Below the pieces are notes generated by a model. That model saw only the letters and a program-made list of their open reading frames with translations. It was not told the origin of the DNA and ran no database searches. A DNA stretch of 64,000 nucleotides, taken from the NCBI GenBank assembly GCA_019638385.1, contig JAHBTW010000003.1, forward strand, positions 337,536 through 401,535, given 5' to 3'. Shown piece by piece: positions 8,076 through 15,921 of the stretch. The position numbers and the translations under genes are program-made. Numbering within the stretch: position 1 is the stretch's first letter; each line of letters starts with the position of its first letter. This stretch comes from Saprospiraceae bacterium (GTDB lineage Bacteria; Bacteroidota; Bacteroidia; Chitinophagales; Saprospiraceae).

Positions 8076-9551
8076 TTAAGATTTGGGGGCATACCGGCTG
8101 AGCGCCCAATACACACCGAACGACAGCAAAAAGGTAACAAACCAGGCGTAGGAATACAGGTCCATCCAAAACGCTCCCACTTTTGCTTCGGGTAGCAGAT
8201 GCACGGTGGCCAGAAATCCCGGCAGCACCGGCAGCAGGCTCAGGGCGAAAGCGATCCAGGCGCGGCCGTTCCAGCCTTTATAGATACCTTTCGGTTTGTA
8301 GAGTTCGGCTAAGTTAAGGACGGTTTTGCGCACCACAAAATAATCGCAGATCATAATACCCGCCAGCGCGCCGAGCAGTGCAGAGTACGCAATGAGCCAT
8401 ACGAAGATGTAGCCGTGCGGATCGGCCAGCAACTTCCAGGGGAAAATGAGAATGCCGATGATGCCCGTGATGTAGCCGCCCGTGCGGAAGCTGATTTTGC
8501 TGGGCAGGATGTTGGCAAAACTGTTGGCCGGCGCCACCACGTTGGCCGCTATGTTGGTAGAAAGCGTAGCAATGGTGAGGCCGAGCATGGAAATGATGAC
8601 CACGCCGGGCGAATCGAAACGGGACAGTAGCGCTACCGGGTCCCAGATAGCTTCGCCGAAGATGATGACCGTGGCGCTCGTTACGGCAATGCCGATGAAA
8701 GCGTATAGCGACATCGTGCCCGGCAGGCCGATGATCTGACCCCAAACCTGGTCTTTTTGCGACTTGGCGTAGCGGGTGAAATCGGGAATATTGAGCGACA
8801 GCGTAGCCCAGAAACCGACCATCGCGGTGAGGTTGGGCCAGAAGATTTTCCAAAAATTCACCTCCGTTTCCACGCCGAGCCGGTGCGATGCGGCCAGTAT
8901 ATCGCTCATCGAACCCACTCGCATCCAGGCCCAGCCGAGCAGGCACAGTCCGATGATCAGCAGAAAAGGCGCCGCCCAGGTTTCCAATTGTTTGATGGAT
9001 TCGATGCCTCTGTAAATGATGAGCATATTGACGGCCCAAAAAAACAGGAAACACAGGGCCTGCCCTGCATTAAGACCGATAAAATCGCCGAGGTAGGGGC
9101 TGTCGGCGAGGCCGGGAAAAACGGCCAGCACCAATTGATAAATGGCTGCTCCGCCGATCCAGGTTTGGATGCCGAACCAACCGCAGGCCACAAGACCGCG
9201 CAGCAATCCCGCCAACACAGCGCCGTCCACGCCAAAGTTGAGTCGCAGAAATACCGGCAGCGGGATGCCGTACTTCGTGCCCACATGCGCATTGAGGATC
9301 ATCGGTACCAGCACAATGGCATTGCCGAGAAAGATGGTAAAAAGCGCCTGCTGCCAGTTCATGCCCTGTTGTATCAGTCCGGCGGCGATCATGTAGGTGG
9401 GAATGCATACGGCCATTCCGATCCATATTGAAGCAATATGCCAACGGTTCCAGGTGCGCGCGGCTGCCGGTACGGGCGCGAAATCTTCGCTGTACAGCGG
9501 CGAGCCGGAAACGTCTTCGGTGAGTTCTACGATGGTTTCTTTCATGGTCAT
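8076..9551 (-). CDS. NCS1-family nucleobase/hydantoin/allantoin permease
   Basis: This membrane protein of about 491 residues has some twelve hydrophobic segments and belongs to the nucleobase-cation-symport-1 family. Members import uracil, allantoin, hydantoins or thiamine precursors together with a cation. Characteristic segments are WNRWHIASIWIGMAVCIP in the first helix region, VACGWFGIQTWIGG, and LTAMVGFWATLSLNIPDFTR. The start is taken at 9551 (MTMKETIVEL); the ATG at 9545 is an alternative. Upstream in-frame codons are unlikely because a palindromic repeat lies there. The gene directly precedes the dihydropyrimidinase gene, so uracil, dihydrouracil or a hydantoin is the most likely cargo. 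Substrate is inferred from context only. Confidence 0.9.
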   Translation of the reverse strand: MTMKETIVELTEDVSGSPLYSEDFAPVPAAARTWNRWHIASIWIGMAVCIPTYMIAAGLIQQGMNWQQALFTIFLGNAIVLVPMILNAHVGTKYGIPLPVFLRLNFGVDGAVLAGLLRGLVACGWFGIQTWIGGAAIYQLVLAVFPGLADSPYLGDFIGLNAGQALCFLFFWAVNMLIIYRGIESIKQLETWAAPFLLIIGLCLLGWAWMRVGSMSDILAASHRLGVETEVNFWKIFWPNLTAMVGFWATLSLNIPDFTRYAKSQKDQVWGQIIGLPGTMSLYAFIGIAVTSATVIIFGEAIWDPVALLSRFDSPGVVIISMLGLTIATLSTNIAANVVAPANSFANILPSKISFRTGGYITGIIGILIFPWKLLADPHGYIFVWLIAYSALLGALAGIMICDYFVVRKTVLNLAELYKPKGIYKGWNGRAWIAFALSLLPVLPGFLATVHLLPEAKVGAFWMDLYSYAWFVTFLLSFGVYWALSRYAPKS

Positions 9552-9576
9552 AAGGCATTTTGATCTTGGCTCTATA

Positions 9577-9599
9577 GCGTTGGGTTTTAAACCCGACGC
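9577..9599. repeat. Palindromic intergenic element between divergent genes
   Basis: GCGTTGGGTTT (9577-9587) pairs with AAACCCGACGC (9589-9599) around one central base, with a single G-T pair. A second small hairpin, GCGCCG/CGGCGC, lies at 9645-9662. Both are in the gap between the permease gene and the divergent glycosyltransferase gene. They could be an operator, a leader hairpin or a REP-type repeat; a similar CGGGTTGGAATCCGATG string lies by the RAYT gene. Confidence 0.5.
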
Positions 9600-9677
9600 C
9601 ACGGAGCCGTAGAGCAGACAATTTGAAAGCGCTAATTTACATTTTGCGCCGTACTTTCGGCGCTTCAAACCGGCGCC

Positions 9678-11243
9678 ATGAAATTTTCCCCCACCGAGAT
9701 TCGGCTGTTGCAGTTGGCTGCCCTGCTTTTATTGGCGGGCATGTTGCTGCATTTGGGTACGCAGCCCCTGTATCTGGAGGAGCCGCGCCGTGCCCTGATC
9801 GCCATGGAAATGTGGGAACGCGGCAACCCCTGGATTCCCACCGAACTGGGCGAATATTACTACAACAAGCCGCCATTTTTCAATTGGGTACTCATGGGCA
9901 GCGCGGCCCTGCTCGGCGGTTTCCACGAGTGGGCCATGCGCTTGCCGACGGTGCTCTCGGTCATCGGATTGGTGTGGGTGATGTATTGCATGGGACGGCG
10001 CTATGTGGATGCGGCGTTCGGAGCAGTCAGCGGATTGCTCTTTGCGGCCTGCGGGAGCGTGCTGATATTCTTTTCCCATCTGGGCGAGATAGACCTTTTT
10101 TATGCCTTTGTTTCTTTCAGTGCGTTTGCGGCTTTGTATCATTTTTACCGGCAGGGGCAGGATGGGCGGTTGTTTCTGAGCTTTTATGCGCTCCATGCCG
10201 TCGGGTTTCTCACCAAAGGTTTACCTTCTTTGCTCTTCATCGGCATTTCGCTTTTGGTCTGGTTTGGGTATAAAAAAGACTGGCGGCGGCTGTTCTCGTG
10301 GGCGCATCTGGCGGGCGTTGGGTTGTTTTTGTTAATGGTCGGCGGATATTTGTTTCAATACAGCCGGTATCATAGCTTGTTGCAACTGCTCCCCGAATGG
10401 GCCGGGCAGGCCGGCGAGCGAACGATCGCAGCACAGGAATGGTGGCGGCTACCCATCCATTTGGTGCATTACCCGTTGGACAGCCTCAAGGATTTGCTTC
10501 CCTTTTCGCTGTTGATTGTATTTCTAATCAGAAAAGACTGGAAAGCGCTGCTGCTGCGCAATGAGTGGGTGGCGTTTTCGGCTATCATTTTCATCGCCAA
10601 TTTTCCCGTGTATTGGCTTTCGCCGGGGGCCAAGCAGCGCTATTTGTACATGTTGTTCCCGTTGTTGCTCATCGCATTCACCTGGGCCTGGCGCCATGCC
10701 GGGGAGCTGAAACCGCTGTACAACAAGGTGTTTCGAATATTGACTGGTTTGTTGCTCGCGGCATTTGCGCTGGGCACGCCGGCGCTGGGCTTTCTGCCCG
10801 ATCTGGCATTTTTGCCCTACCGGCATGTATTGGCGGCGGTCGCTGCTGTGGCGTTTGGCGCGCTGCTGTGGCTGTTTGGGAAAAAGAAAAGCACCGAACT
10901 GATTCTGCTCGTATTGGCCATGGCCGTACTGCGCCTCGTTTTTGACCTCACGGTATTGCCGCAGCGGGCTTACAAAAGCGGCGCTCAGCACGATAAAGCG
11001 CTCGCTTACTCCATTGCCCATATCACCGGCGATGCGCCGCTCCACATCTATCGCTACGACCGCATTTCTTTCACCACGGTATATTATCTCAATCGCATTC
11101 GGGGCCGTTGTCTTACCCGTTCCTATGAGGAAGCACCCGACGTGTTTTATCTGGCCGAAACCGATTGCGTGGAGCGGCCTTATGTGCGTCTTTTGGAATT
11201 TGAATACAACCGGAAGCCGTACATGCTTTTTCGCAAGGGATAA
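9678..11243 (+). CDS. ArnT/PMT-like (GT39 superfamily) membrane glycosyltransferase
   Basis: This 521-residue protein is strongly hydrophobic, with about eleven or twelve transmembrane segments. It has the layout of polyprenyl-phosphate-dependent glycosyltransferases of the ArnT/PMT type. The first periplasmic loop holds YLEEPRRALIAMEMWERGNP (about residues 34-53), which corresponds to the acidic-pair motif that coordinates the metal and catalysis in the family. The following NKPPFFNW matches the usual NKPPL stretch. Such enzymes transfer a sugar from a lipid carrier to lipid A, proteins or glycans outside the inner membrane. The acceptor cannot be told from the sequence. It starts 126 bases from the divergent permease gene and ends inside a perfect inverted repeat. 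Confidence 0.85.
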   Translation: MKFSPTEIRLLQLAALLLLAGMLLHLGTQPLYLEEPRRALIAMEMWERGNPWIPTELGEYYYNKPPFFNWVLMGSAALLGGFHEWAMRLPTVLSVIGLVWVMYCMGRRYVDAAFGAVSGLLFAACGSVLIFFSHLGEIDLFYAFVSFSAFAALYHFYRQGQDGRLFLSFYALHAVGFLTKGLPSLLFIGISLLVWFGYKKDWRRLFSWAHLAGVGLFLLMVGGYLFQYSRYHSLLQLLPEWAGQAGERTIAAQEWWRLPIHLVHYPLDSLKDLLPFSLLIVFLIRKDWKALLLRNEWVAFSAIIFIANFPVYWLSPGAKQRYLYMLFPLLLIAFTWAWRHAGELKPLYNKVFRILTGLLLAAFALGTPALGFLPDLAFLPYRHVLAAVAAVAFGALLWLFGKKKSTELILLVLAMAVLRLVFDLTVLPQRAYKSGAQHDKALAYSIAHITGDAPLHIYRYDRISFTTVYYLNRIRGRCLTRSYEEAPDVFYLAETDCVERPYVRLLEFEYNRKPYMLFRKG

Positions 11244-11285
11244 CATCCCTCAACCGGCAAATACACGCTCAGGGATGTTATCCCT
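11236..11285. terminator. Perfect 15-bp inverted repeat spanning both convergent stop codons
   Basis: AGGGATAACATCCCT at 11236-11250 is the exact reverse complement of 11271-11285, with a 20-base loop between. The first arm contains the TAA stop of the glycosyltransferase, and the second arm covers the first two bases of the stop triplet of the opposing gene. No T run follows. It probably acts as a bidirectional terminator or as an RNA 3' end stabiliser. Confidence 0.6.
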
Positions 11286-12102
11286 ACAACCCCGGCGCCC
11301 TGAAAGTCGCTTGCATTTTTTCAAACGCATCGGGCCATTCCCGCTCGAATGCCTCCGGGAACACAAAGAAATGTGCGATGGCCACGGCCAAGGGGTCTAT
11401 GTCGGTGAGATTGATGTATTTTTCAATCGCTTCCCGGCCAAAGCCGCTGATGCGCTCCAACACCGGCCAATGCGTTTCATCCACCTGCGGCAGCCGGGTA
11501 AACGCATTGCTGCGAACATACACCCGCGCATATTCGTACAAACCGATGTGGAAATACTGATCGGGTTGAAAAAAACCGTGCATCAGGTGTTTCATTGAAA
11601 ACAACAGCACCCCGTCTTCGTCATACACCTCCGAAATGTGAAAGCGCTCCGGGTATTGCGGCGAAGGGAATGGATGGGGGTATATGACGATGTGTTCGTA
11701 TTTGGGAAACACCAAAAATTTTTGTCCGAACATGAGTGTCACCGCCGAAGCCGCCACCACCGCTTCCACGTCATTGGGTACGGCTTTTATGCCTTGTGCC
11801 TTGAAGTCATTGCCCATGATGAACAGCGACACCCGTTGCCGGAACCGCAATTGTTCCGTCGCGCTGAGCCGGTGATAAAAGCCGGGAGCCTGTTCTACCA
11901 ACTTCCGAAGACCGGCATCCAAATCGGGTGGATACCGGGTGTACCACCACCAATTGATTTTGGGCGAAAACACATACAAACCTGCCATGGCCACCACGGG
12001 CCAGGGAATAAAGCGGGCATACGCGGGGTCCACCCGGAGTGCCAGGTACAAAAATATCGCTGTGACCAGCAAAAAGGGAACGAGGAGCAAACGGGTGAAC
12101 AT
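11284..12102 (-). CDS. MtfA-like (zinc peptidase family) protein lacking the HExxH motif
   Basis: The 272-residue protein begins with two membrane-spanning stretches (about 5-22 and 32-46). The soluble part resembles MtfA/DUF980 zinc peptidases in order: a VIYPHPFPS strand, an SEVYDEDGVLLFSM stretch, the helix that normally holds HExxH, and the C-terminal IAHFFVFPEAFEREWPDAF segment, which resembles the FFExPE region of MtfA. At the catalytic site the sequence reads GLYEYARVY (YEYAR at 189-193): both zinc-binding histidines are replaced while the glutamate remains. It is therefore probably an inactive homolog with a binding or scaffolding role, unless another site binds metal. It stands alone between convergent and divergent neighbours. 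Confidence 0.75.
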   Translation of the reverse strand: MFTRLLLVPFLLVTAIFLYLALRVDPAYARFIPWPVVAMAGLYVFSPKINWWWYTRYPPDLDAGLRKLVEQAPGFYHRLSATEQLRFRQRVSLFIMGNDFKAQGIKAVPNDVEAVVAASAVTLMFGQKFLVFPKYEHIVIYPHPFPSPQYPERFHISEVYDEDGVLLFSMKHLMHGFFQPDQYFHIGLYEYARVYVRSNAFTRLPQVDETHWPVLERISGFGREAIEKYINLTDIDPLAVAIAHFFVFPEAFEREWPDAFEKMQATFRAPGL

Positions 12103-12142
12103 AAGCCTGTGGTTTGAACTGCGAAATGTAAGCGGTTTTTTT

Positions 12143-12150
12143 TACCTTTG
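12143..12150 (+). promoter_or_regulatory. Possible -7 element for der
   Basis: TACCTTTG matches the Bacteroidota -7 consensus TAnnTTTG. It lies about 114 bases upstream of the der start. The upstream TTTG at 12113 is 26 bases away, further than the usual 19-21, so this is a weak call. Confidence 0.3.
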
Positions 12151-12263
12151 CCGCCCTGTAAGGCTTTTTCAAAAAAGATAGCGGAAAAAACATCTCTTTT
12201 AAGCGCGTATCAACCGTCCATACCAGAGCTAAAGCCGGAATTAGAATTAGCTGAATTAACAAC

Positions 12264-13568
12264 ATGAGCAACATAGTAGCCATCGTAGGCCGGCCCAATG
12301 TCGGAAAATCCACTCTTTTCAACCGCCTCATCGGCGAACGCCAGGCCATCATTGACGATCAGCCCGGTATCACCCGCGACCGCCAATACGGCAATTCCTA
12401 TTGGAACGGCAAAAACTTTACCGTCATAGACACCGGCGGCTTCGTAGAGCATTCCGACGACGTGTTCGAATCGGCCATCCGCTCGCAGGTGAACATCGCT
12501 ATCGAAGAGGCTTCGGTCATCATATTTATGGTGGATGTCACCACCGGCATTACCGACCTGGACGAGGACGTGGCCAATATGCTGCGCCGCACCAAAAAGC
12601 CGGTTTACCTTGTGGTAAATAAAGTGGACAACAATGAGCGCTACATGGAAGCCAATGAGTTTTGGAGCCTCGGCATCGAAAATACCTTTTTCGTGTCGTC
12701 TCTCAGCGGCAGCGGCAGCGGCGAACTCTTGGATGCCGTCATGGACCACATCCATGAAGAACCGGAAAAGGAAAACCAGTTGCCCCGCATCGCCATCGTG
12801 GGGCAGCCCAACGTGGGCAAAAGCTCCCTCGTCAATGCGCTGCTCGGCGAAGAACGCAACATCGTGACCGAAATAGCCGGCACCACCCGCGACTCCATCC
12901 ACACCCACTACGCGAAATTCGGCAAAGAATTTCTGCTCGTTGACACCGCCGGCATTCGCAAAAAAGCCAAAGTACACGAAAACGTGGAGTTCTACTCCGT
13001 CATGCGCGCCATTCGCGCCATGGAAGAATCGGACGTGTGCATCCTCATGATTGACGCCCAAACCGGCATGGAAATGCAGGACATGAGCATCTTCCGGCTG
13101 GCGCAGCGCCGCAACAAAGGCATCGTTTTGTTGGTCAATAAATGGGACCTCGTAGAAAACAAAGAGACCAATACCGCCCGCGATTTTGAAAAAACCATTC
13201 ACGAACGCATCGCTCCTTTTACCGATGTGCCGATCATCTTTATATCCGCCACTGAAAAAGTGCGCATTTTCAAAGCCGTAGAAGCGGCGCTGGAAGTATA
13301 TGAAAACCGCAGCCGCAAGATCAAAACCTCCCAGATCAACGAGATCATGTTGGAGGCCATACAACGCCATCCGCCGCCGGCATATCGCGGGCGCCTGATC
13401 AAAATCAAATACGTCACACAGTTGCCGCCGGCCTACCCGGCCTTTGCCTTCTTCTGCAACCACCCCAAACACATCCGGGAGCCTTACAAGAACTATCTGG
13501 AAAACCAGTTGCGCAAAAATTTCAAGTTCACCGGATCGCCTATTTCCATATTTTTCAGAGAAAAATAA
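12264..13568 (+). CDS. der: Ribosome-associated GTPase Der (EngA)
   Basis: Der is an essential GTPase with two GTP-binding domains in tandem and acts in late assembly of the 50S ribosomal subunit. Both Walker A motifs are visible: GRPNVGKS near residue 9 and GQPNVGKS near residue 179. Both switch/G3 motifs (DTGG and DTAG) and both NKxD motifs (NKVD and NKWD) are present too. The C-terminal KH-like domain carries HPPPAYRGR and ends in SPISIFFREK, as usual. The 434-residue length is normal. The dTDP-sugar epimerase gene follows after 7 bases and is probably co-transcribed. A long antisense frame covers this gene but is only a shadow. Confidence 0.98.
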   Translation: MSNIVAIVGRPNVGKSTLFNRLIGERQAIIDDQPGITRDRQYGNSYWNGKNFTVIDTGGFVEHSDDVFESAIRSQVNIAIEEASVIIFMVDVTTGITDLDEDVANMLRRTKKPVYLVVNKVDNNERYMEANEFWSLGIENTFFVSSLSGSGSGELLDAVMDHIHEEPEKENQLPRIAIVGQPNVGKSSLVNALLGEERNIVTEIAGTTRDSIHTHYAKFGKEFLLVDTAGIRKKAKVHENVEFYSVMRAIRAMEESDVCILMIDAQTGMEMQDMSIFRLAQRRNKGIVLLVNKWDLVENKETNTARDFEKTIHERIAPFTDVPIIFISATEKVRIFKAVEAALEVYENRSRKIKTSQINEIMLEAIQRHPPPAYRGRLIKIKYVTQLPPAYPAFAFFCNHPKHIREPYKNYLENQLRKNFKFTGSPISIFFREK

Positions 13569-13575
13569 TGCTGCC

Positions 13576-14109
13576 ATGCCGTTTTGGAATGCGCCTATAG
13601 ACGGGCTGATCGTTTTTGAACCCCAGGTGTGGGAAGATGCGCGCGGCTACTTCTTTGAAAGTTACAATCGCCGCACTTTCGCTGAGGCCGGCATCACGGC
13701 CGATTTTGTCCAGGACAACCAGGCGCGCTCCTCCTTCGGCGTGCTGCGCGGACTGCATTACCAACGGGCGCCTTTTGCACAGGCCAAATTGGTGCGTGTC
13801 ACCGAAGGCGAAGTGTTCGATGTGGCCGTGGATATTCGCGAAAACTCCCCCACCTACGGCCAATGGTACGGCCTCCTGCTCAGCGCTGAAAACAAACGCC
13901 AACTCTTTATTCCCGGCGGATTTGCCCACGGCTATGTGGTGCTCAGTCCTGCCGCCGAGTTTTGTTATAAATGTGACAACTTCTACTCCAAACCGCACGA
14001 GGGCGGCATCCGCTACGACGACCCCACCCTCGGCATTGATTGGCAAATTGATCTGAACAAGGCCATTCTTTCCGAAAAGGATTTGGCTTTGCCGGGGTTC
14101 AATTTTTAA
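13576..14109 (+). CDS. rfbC: dTDP-4-dehydrorhamnose 3,5-epimerase
   Basis: RfbC/RmlC inverts C3 and C5 of dTDP-4-keto-6-deoxyglucose on the way to dTDP-L-rhamnose for cell-surface glycans. The 177-residue chain shows the cupin fold signatures: ARGYFFESYN, the catalytic histidine in GVLRGLHYQ, the lysine in AKLVRVTEGEVFDVAVDIR, the IPGGFAHGY turn, and the terminal GIRYDDPTLGIDW. The start at 13576 matches the family; the frame is open upstream into der but has no better start. It sits 7 bases after der. The other rhamnose genes (rfbA, rfbB, rfbD) are not in the window. Confidence 0.96.
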   Translation: MPFWNAPIDGLIVFEPQVWEDARGYFFESYNRRTFAEAGITADFVQDNQARSSFGVLRGLHYQRAPFAQAKLVRVTEGEVFDVAVDIRENSPTYGQWYGLLLSAENKRQLFIPGGFAHGYVVLSPAAEFCYKCDNFYSKPHEGGIRYDDPTLGIDWQIDLNKAILSEKDLALPGFNF

Positions 14110-14151
14110 GCGCTTGCTGAGTATTCCAACCACGCCATTTTTTATTTAAAC

Positions 14152-14190
14152 ACATAGGCACATAGAACTTGGCCTATGTCTTTATGTGCC
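14152..14190. repeat. Overlapping inverted repeats after rfbC
   Basis: ACATAGGC (14152-14159) pairs with GCCTATGT (14172-14179), and the overlapping GGCACATA (14157-14164) pairs with TATGTGCC (14183-14190). The two foldings are mutually exclusive. The stretch lies in the convergent gap after rfbC and could be its transcript end. Confidence 0.45.
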
Positions 14191-14232
14191 AAAAACAAAA
14201 AAGCCCGGCCATGCAAAAAGCACAGCCGGGCC
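14191..14232 (-). terminator. Rho-independent terminator of the three-gene paralog operon
   Basis: Read on the minus strand, GCCCGGC and GCCGGGC form the stem base, with partial pairing in the loop, followed by TTTTTTGTTTTT. It lies about 29 bases after the stop of the last gene (14261). Confidence 0.8.
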
Positions 14233-14260
14233 TGCCATAAACAGGATTAACCAACCCCTG

Positions 14261-14716
14261 TCAAATCCGAATAAATGCATCATTAGCAGTGTAAGCCAGG
14301 GCGCGTTTGCCGGGCTTCAATTTTGCGTTTACGCCGGGGATATCGGCGGCTATTTCCATATACCGGCTATTGACATCAATCATTTGACCGTCAACGGCCG
14401 ATACGCAGGTTACCTCTATCACAATATATTCGGGGCGGTTGTAGGTAGTCGGCACAACCCTCAAAACGCGGGCATAGGCCGTGGCGCCATGCCTTATCAG
14501 GATCGTTTTGTTTTGTCGTACCTCCTCGGCCACCGCAAACTGAACAATATCGCCCATCCTTGCCAGTTCGGAAGAAAGACTGTCGGCTGATTCCAGTACA
14601 ATCGCCGTACCCGCCGGCAAAACACAGGGGGTGTGTGTGCGGGCCGTTTTTTTGCCGCTTTGCGCTGCCAATAGCATCGGAAACAAAACGAATAATACTG
14701 CGAGCGACGGCTTCAT
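14261..14716 (-). CDS. Small secreted beta-rich protein, local paralog family member 3
   Basis: The 151-residue protein starts at 14716 (MKPSLAVLFVLFPMLLAAQ), which gives a standard signal peptide; a longer in-frame reading has an implausible, His-rich leader. The mature part opens with VLPAGTAIVLESADSLSSEL and carries the family motif VSAVDGQMIDVNSRY. It ends in AFIRI, matching the DVKIQY, ITIRVN and TKIRIF ends of its paralogs. No enzymatic motif is visible. It is the last of three tandem paralogs on this strand (spacings 35 and 24 bases) and is followed by a strong terminator. The role is unknown. Confidence 0.72.
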   Translation of the reverse strand: MKPSLAVLFVLFPMLLAAQSGKKTARTHTPCVLPAGTAIVLESADSLSSELARMGDIVQFAVAEEVRQNKTILIRHGATAYARVLRVVPTTYNRPEYIVIEVTCVSAVDGQMIDVNSRYMEIAADIPGVNAKLKPGKRALAYTANDAFIRI

Positions 14717-14751
14717 GGCGTTCCGGTTGTTGTGCTGCCATTTCGGCGCGG

Positions 14752-15171
14752 TTAGTACTGAATTTTCACGTCGTCCAGTACGGTCGTCATGATGCCGGTG
14801 GCTTTTTTGAGCGTAAGCGGGCATTTGCGGCAAGGGCGTTTGGCCGAGAGCCGGCCGCGCACATTGATGACTTTTCCATCCACCGCTTTTACCGTGCGCA
14901 CTTCTATTTGAACTTCGTCGAAGCTCGCGCGAATGACTTCCCCCTCCGCCGGCGCATTGGTGACGATGAGCGGGAAATTATTGACGCGCACTTCGTCGCG
15001 CACCTTGAAACTGACCACATAGCCCACATCGAGTTCCTCTCCGTTTTCCTCATTCCAGAGTTCTACATAAATGGTCGTACCTCTCGGCAAAATGATGGTG
15101 TCGGCTTTAAAAGCAAGGGAAGAGGCGCTGCACAGCAGCAGCAGGAGCATACGAGACATTGAATTTTTCAT
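14752..15171 (-). CDS. Small secreted beta-rich protein, local paralog family member 4
   Basis: This 139-residue protein has a signal peptide (about 1-22) and opens its mature part with ILPRGTTIYVELWNEENGEE. The signature VKAVDGKVINVRGRL falls near residue 94. A CRKC pair follows (residues 112-115), comparable to the CRSC cluster of member 1. It ends in DVKIQY. It is the middle gene of three tandem paralogs that are probably transcribed together from the predicted ECF promoter at 15808-15833. Paired cysteines in two of the five family members may form a disulfide in the periplasm. No family name or activity can be given. Confidence 0.72.
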   Translation of the reverse strand: MKNSMSRMLLLLLCSASSLAFKADTIILPRGTTIYVELWNEENGEELDVGYVVSFKVRDEVRVNNFPLIVTNAPAEGEVIRASFDEVQIEVRTVKAVDGKVINVRGRLSAKRPCRKCPLTLKKATGIMTTVLDDVKIQY

Positions 15172-15195
15172 GGCTGAATGTTTTTGTTCGGTTGG

Positions 15196-15786
15196 TTAAA
15201 ATATTCGGATTTTGGTAGGTTGCGCCACATAAGCGCGCAGGATAATATCCTTTTCAATGACGGCCTCCTGTCCTTTCACAAACAAACCGGTGAATACAAA
15301 GCCGACGGAGGCGCCCTTTGTTTTTTTGTCCAAAATGGCCAGCCCGGCGACCGTGGTAGCCGCCGATAAGCCGATGGCTGCGCCCTTGCGGGAATGGCCT
15401 TTGGCAGTGTGAGGCGTGCCATGCAGGTGTACTATTTGACCGTCTATGGCGCGTACGCTCACGGCCTCTATTTCGAGTGCGCCGGCCCGGCCCAGTATGC
15501 CGGCTTTGCGCACCATTCGCACCCGTCCTTCGGCGTAATCTCTGGCGCGAATGACTTCCCGGCCGTTCACCACCACACTGATTTTTACATCCAACTCCAC
15601 CGTATTGCCTTCCTGCAGCCGGGCCGAACTCGCTTCGCTGTACAGCGTGAGCGATACGGGCGTTCCTGCTTCGAGTACGATGTAGTTTCCCGTCAGTGTG
15701 GTATCAGGCTGATAGGCGGTACAGCGCCCTGGAGTAGCGCCGTGGAGAAAGCCGATTGCGAGGAGAAAAATACTTATTTTTTTCAT
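15196..15786 (-). CDS. Small secreted beta-rich protein, local paralog family member 5
   Basis: At 196 residues this is the longest member of the family. It starts at 15786 with a signal peptide (MKKISIFLLAIGFLHGA). The mature part includes VLEAGTPVSLTLYSEASS and the signature VRAIDGQIVHLHGTPHT. Between the signature and the last strand it has an inserted Gly/Ala-rich hydrophobic segment (GAAIGLSAATTVAGLAIL), which may cross or touch a membrane, before the final TKIRIF. It is the first gene of the three-gene operon, 21 bases downstream of a predicted ECF promoter, and divergent from the caspase gene. An envelope function is likely but not shown. Confidence 0.72.
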   Translation of the reverse strand: MKKISIFLLAIGFLHGATPGRCTAYQPDTTLTGNYIVLEAGTPVSLTLYSEASSARLQEGNTVELDVKISVVVNGREVIRARDYAEGRVRMVRKAGILGRAGALEIEAVSVRAIDGQIVHLHGTPHTAKGHSRKGAAIGLSAATTVAGLAILDKKTKGASVGFVFTGLFVKGQEAVIEKDIILRAYVAQPTKIRIF

Positions 15787-15807
15787 GGTGGATGCATTTG
15801 GAAGTAA

Positions 15808-15833
15808 GTAGCTCAATGGCTGTGCCGGTACCC
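15808..15833 (-). promoter_or_regulatory. Predicted ECF sigma promoter (site C)
   Basis: On the minus strand, GGGTACCG (15833-15826) is followed by exactly 13 bases and GCTAC (15812-15808). The start codon of the downstream gene is at 15786. Boxes and spacing are identical to sites A and B. The site is back to back with site D for the caspase gene. Confidence 0.65.
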
Positions 15834-15859
15834 ATTTATCGGGGAATTTTTATTTTCAA

Positions 15860-15885
15860 GGGTACCGCTCCGGCCTTTTTCCTAC
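15860..15885 (+). promoter_or_regulatory. Predicted ECF sigma promoter (site D)
   Basis: GGGTACCG at 15860-15867, 13 bases, then CCTAC at 15881-15885, lying 36 bases before the caspase start. It differs from the other three sites by one base in the second box. With site C it forms a divergent promoter pair in a 135-base gap. Confidence 0.6.
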
Positions 15886-15921
15886 TAATGGTTAATTTTG
15901 CCATAAATACCAACCTGTACA

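Noticed and set aside
12210..13577. A 455-residue minus-strand frame over der
   Set aside because: It is a codon-bias shadow of der, a gene with full family motifs, and its translation shows no recognisable domain.
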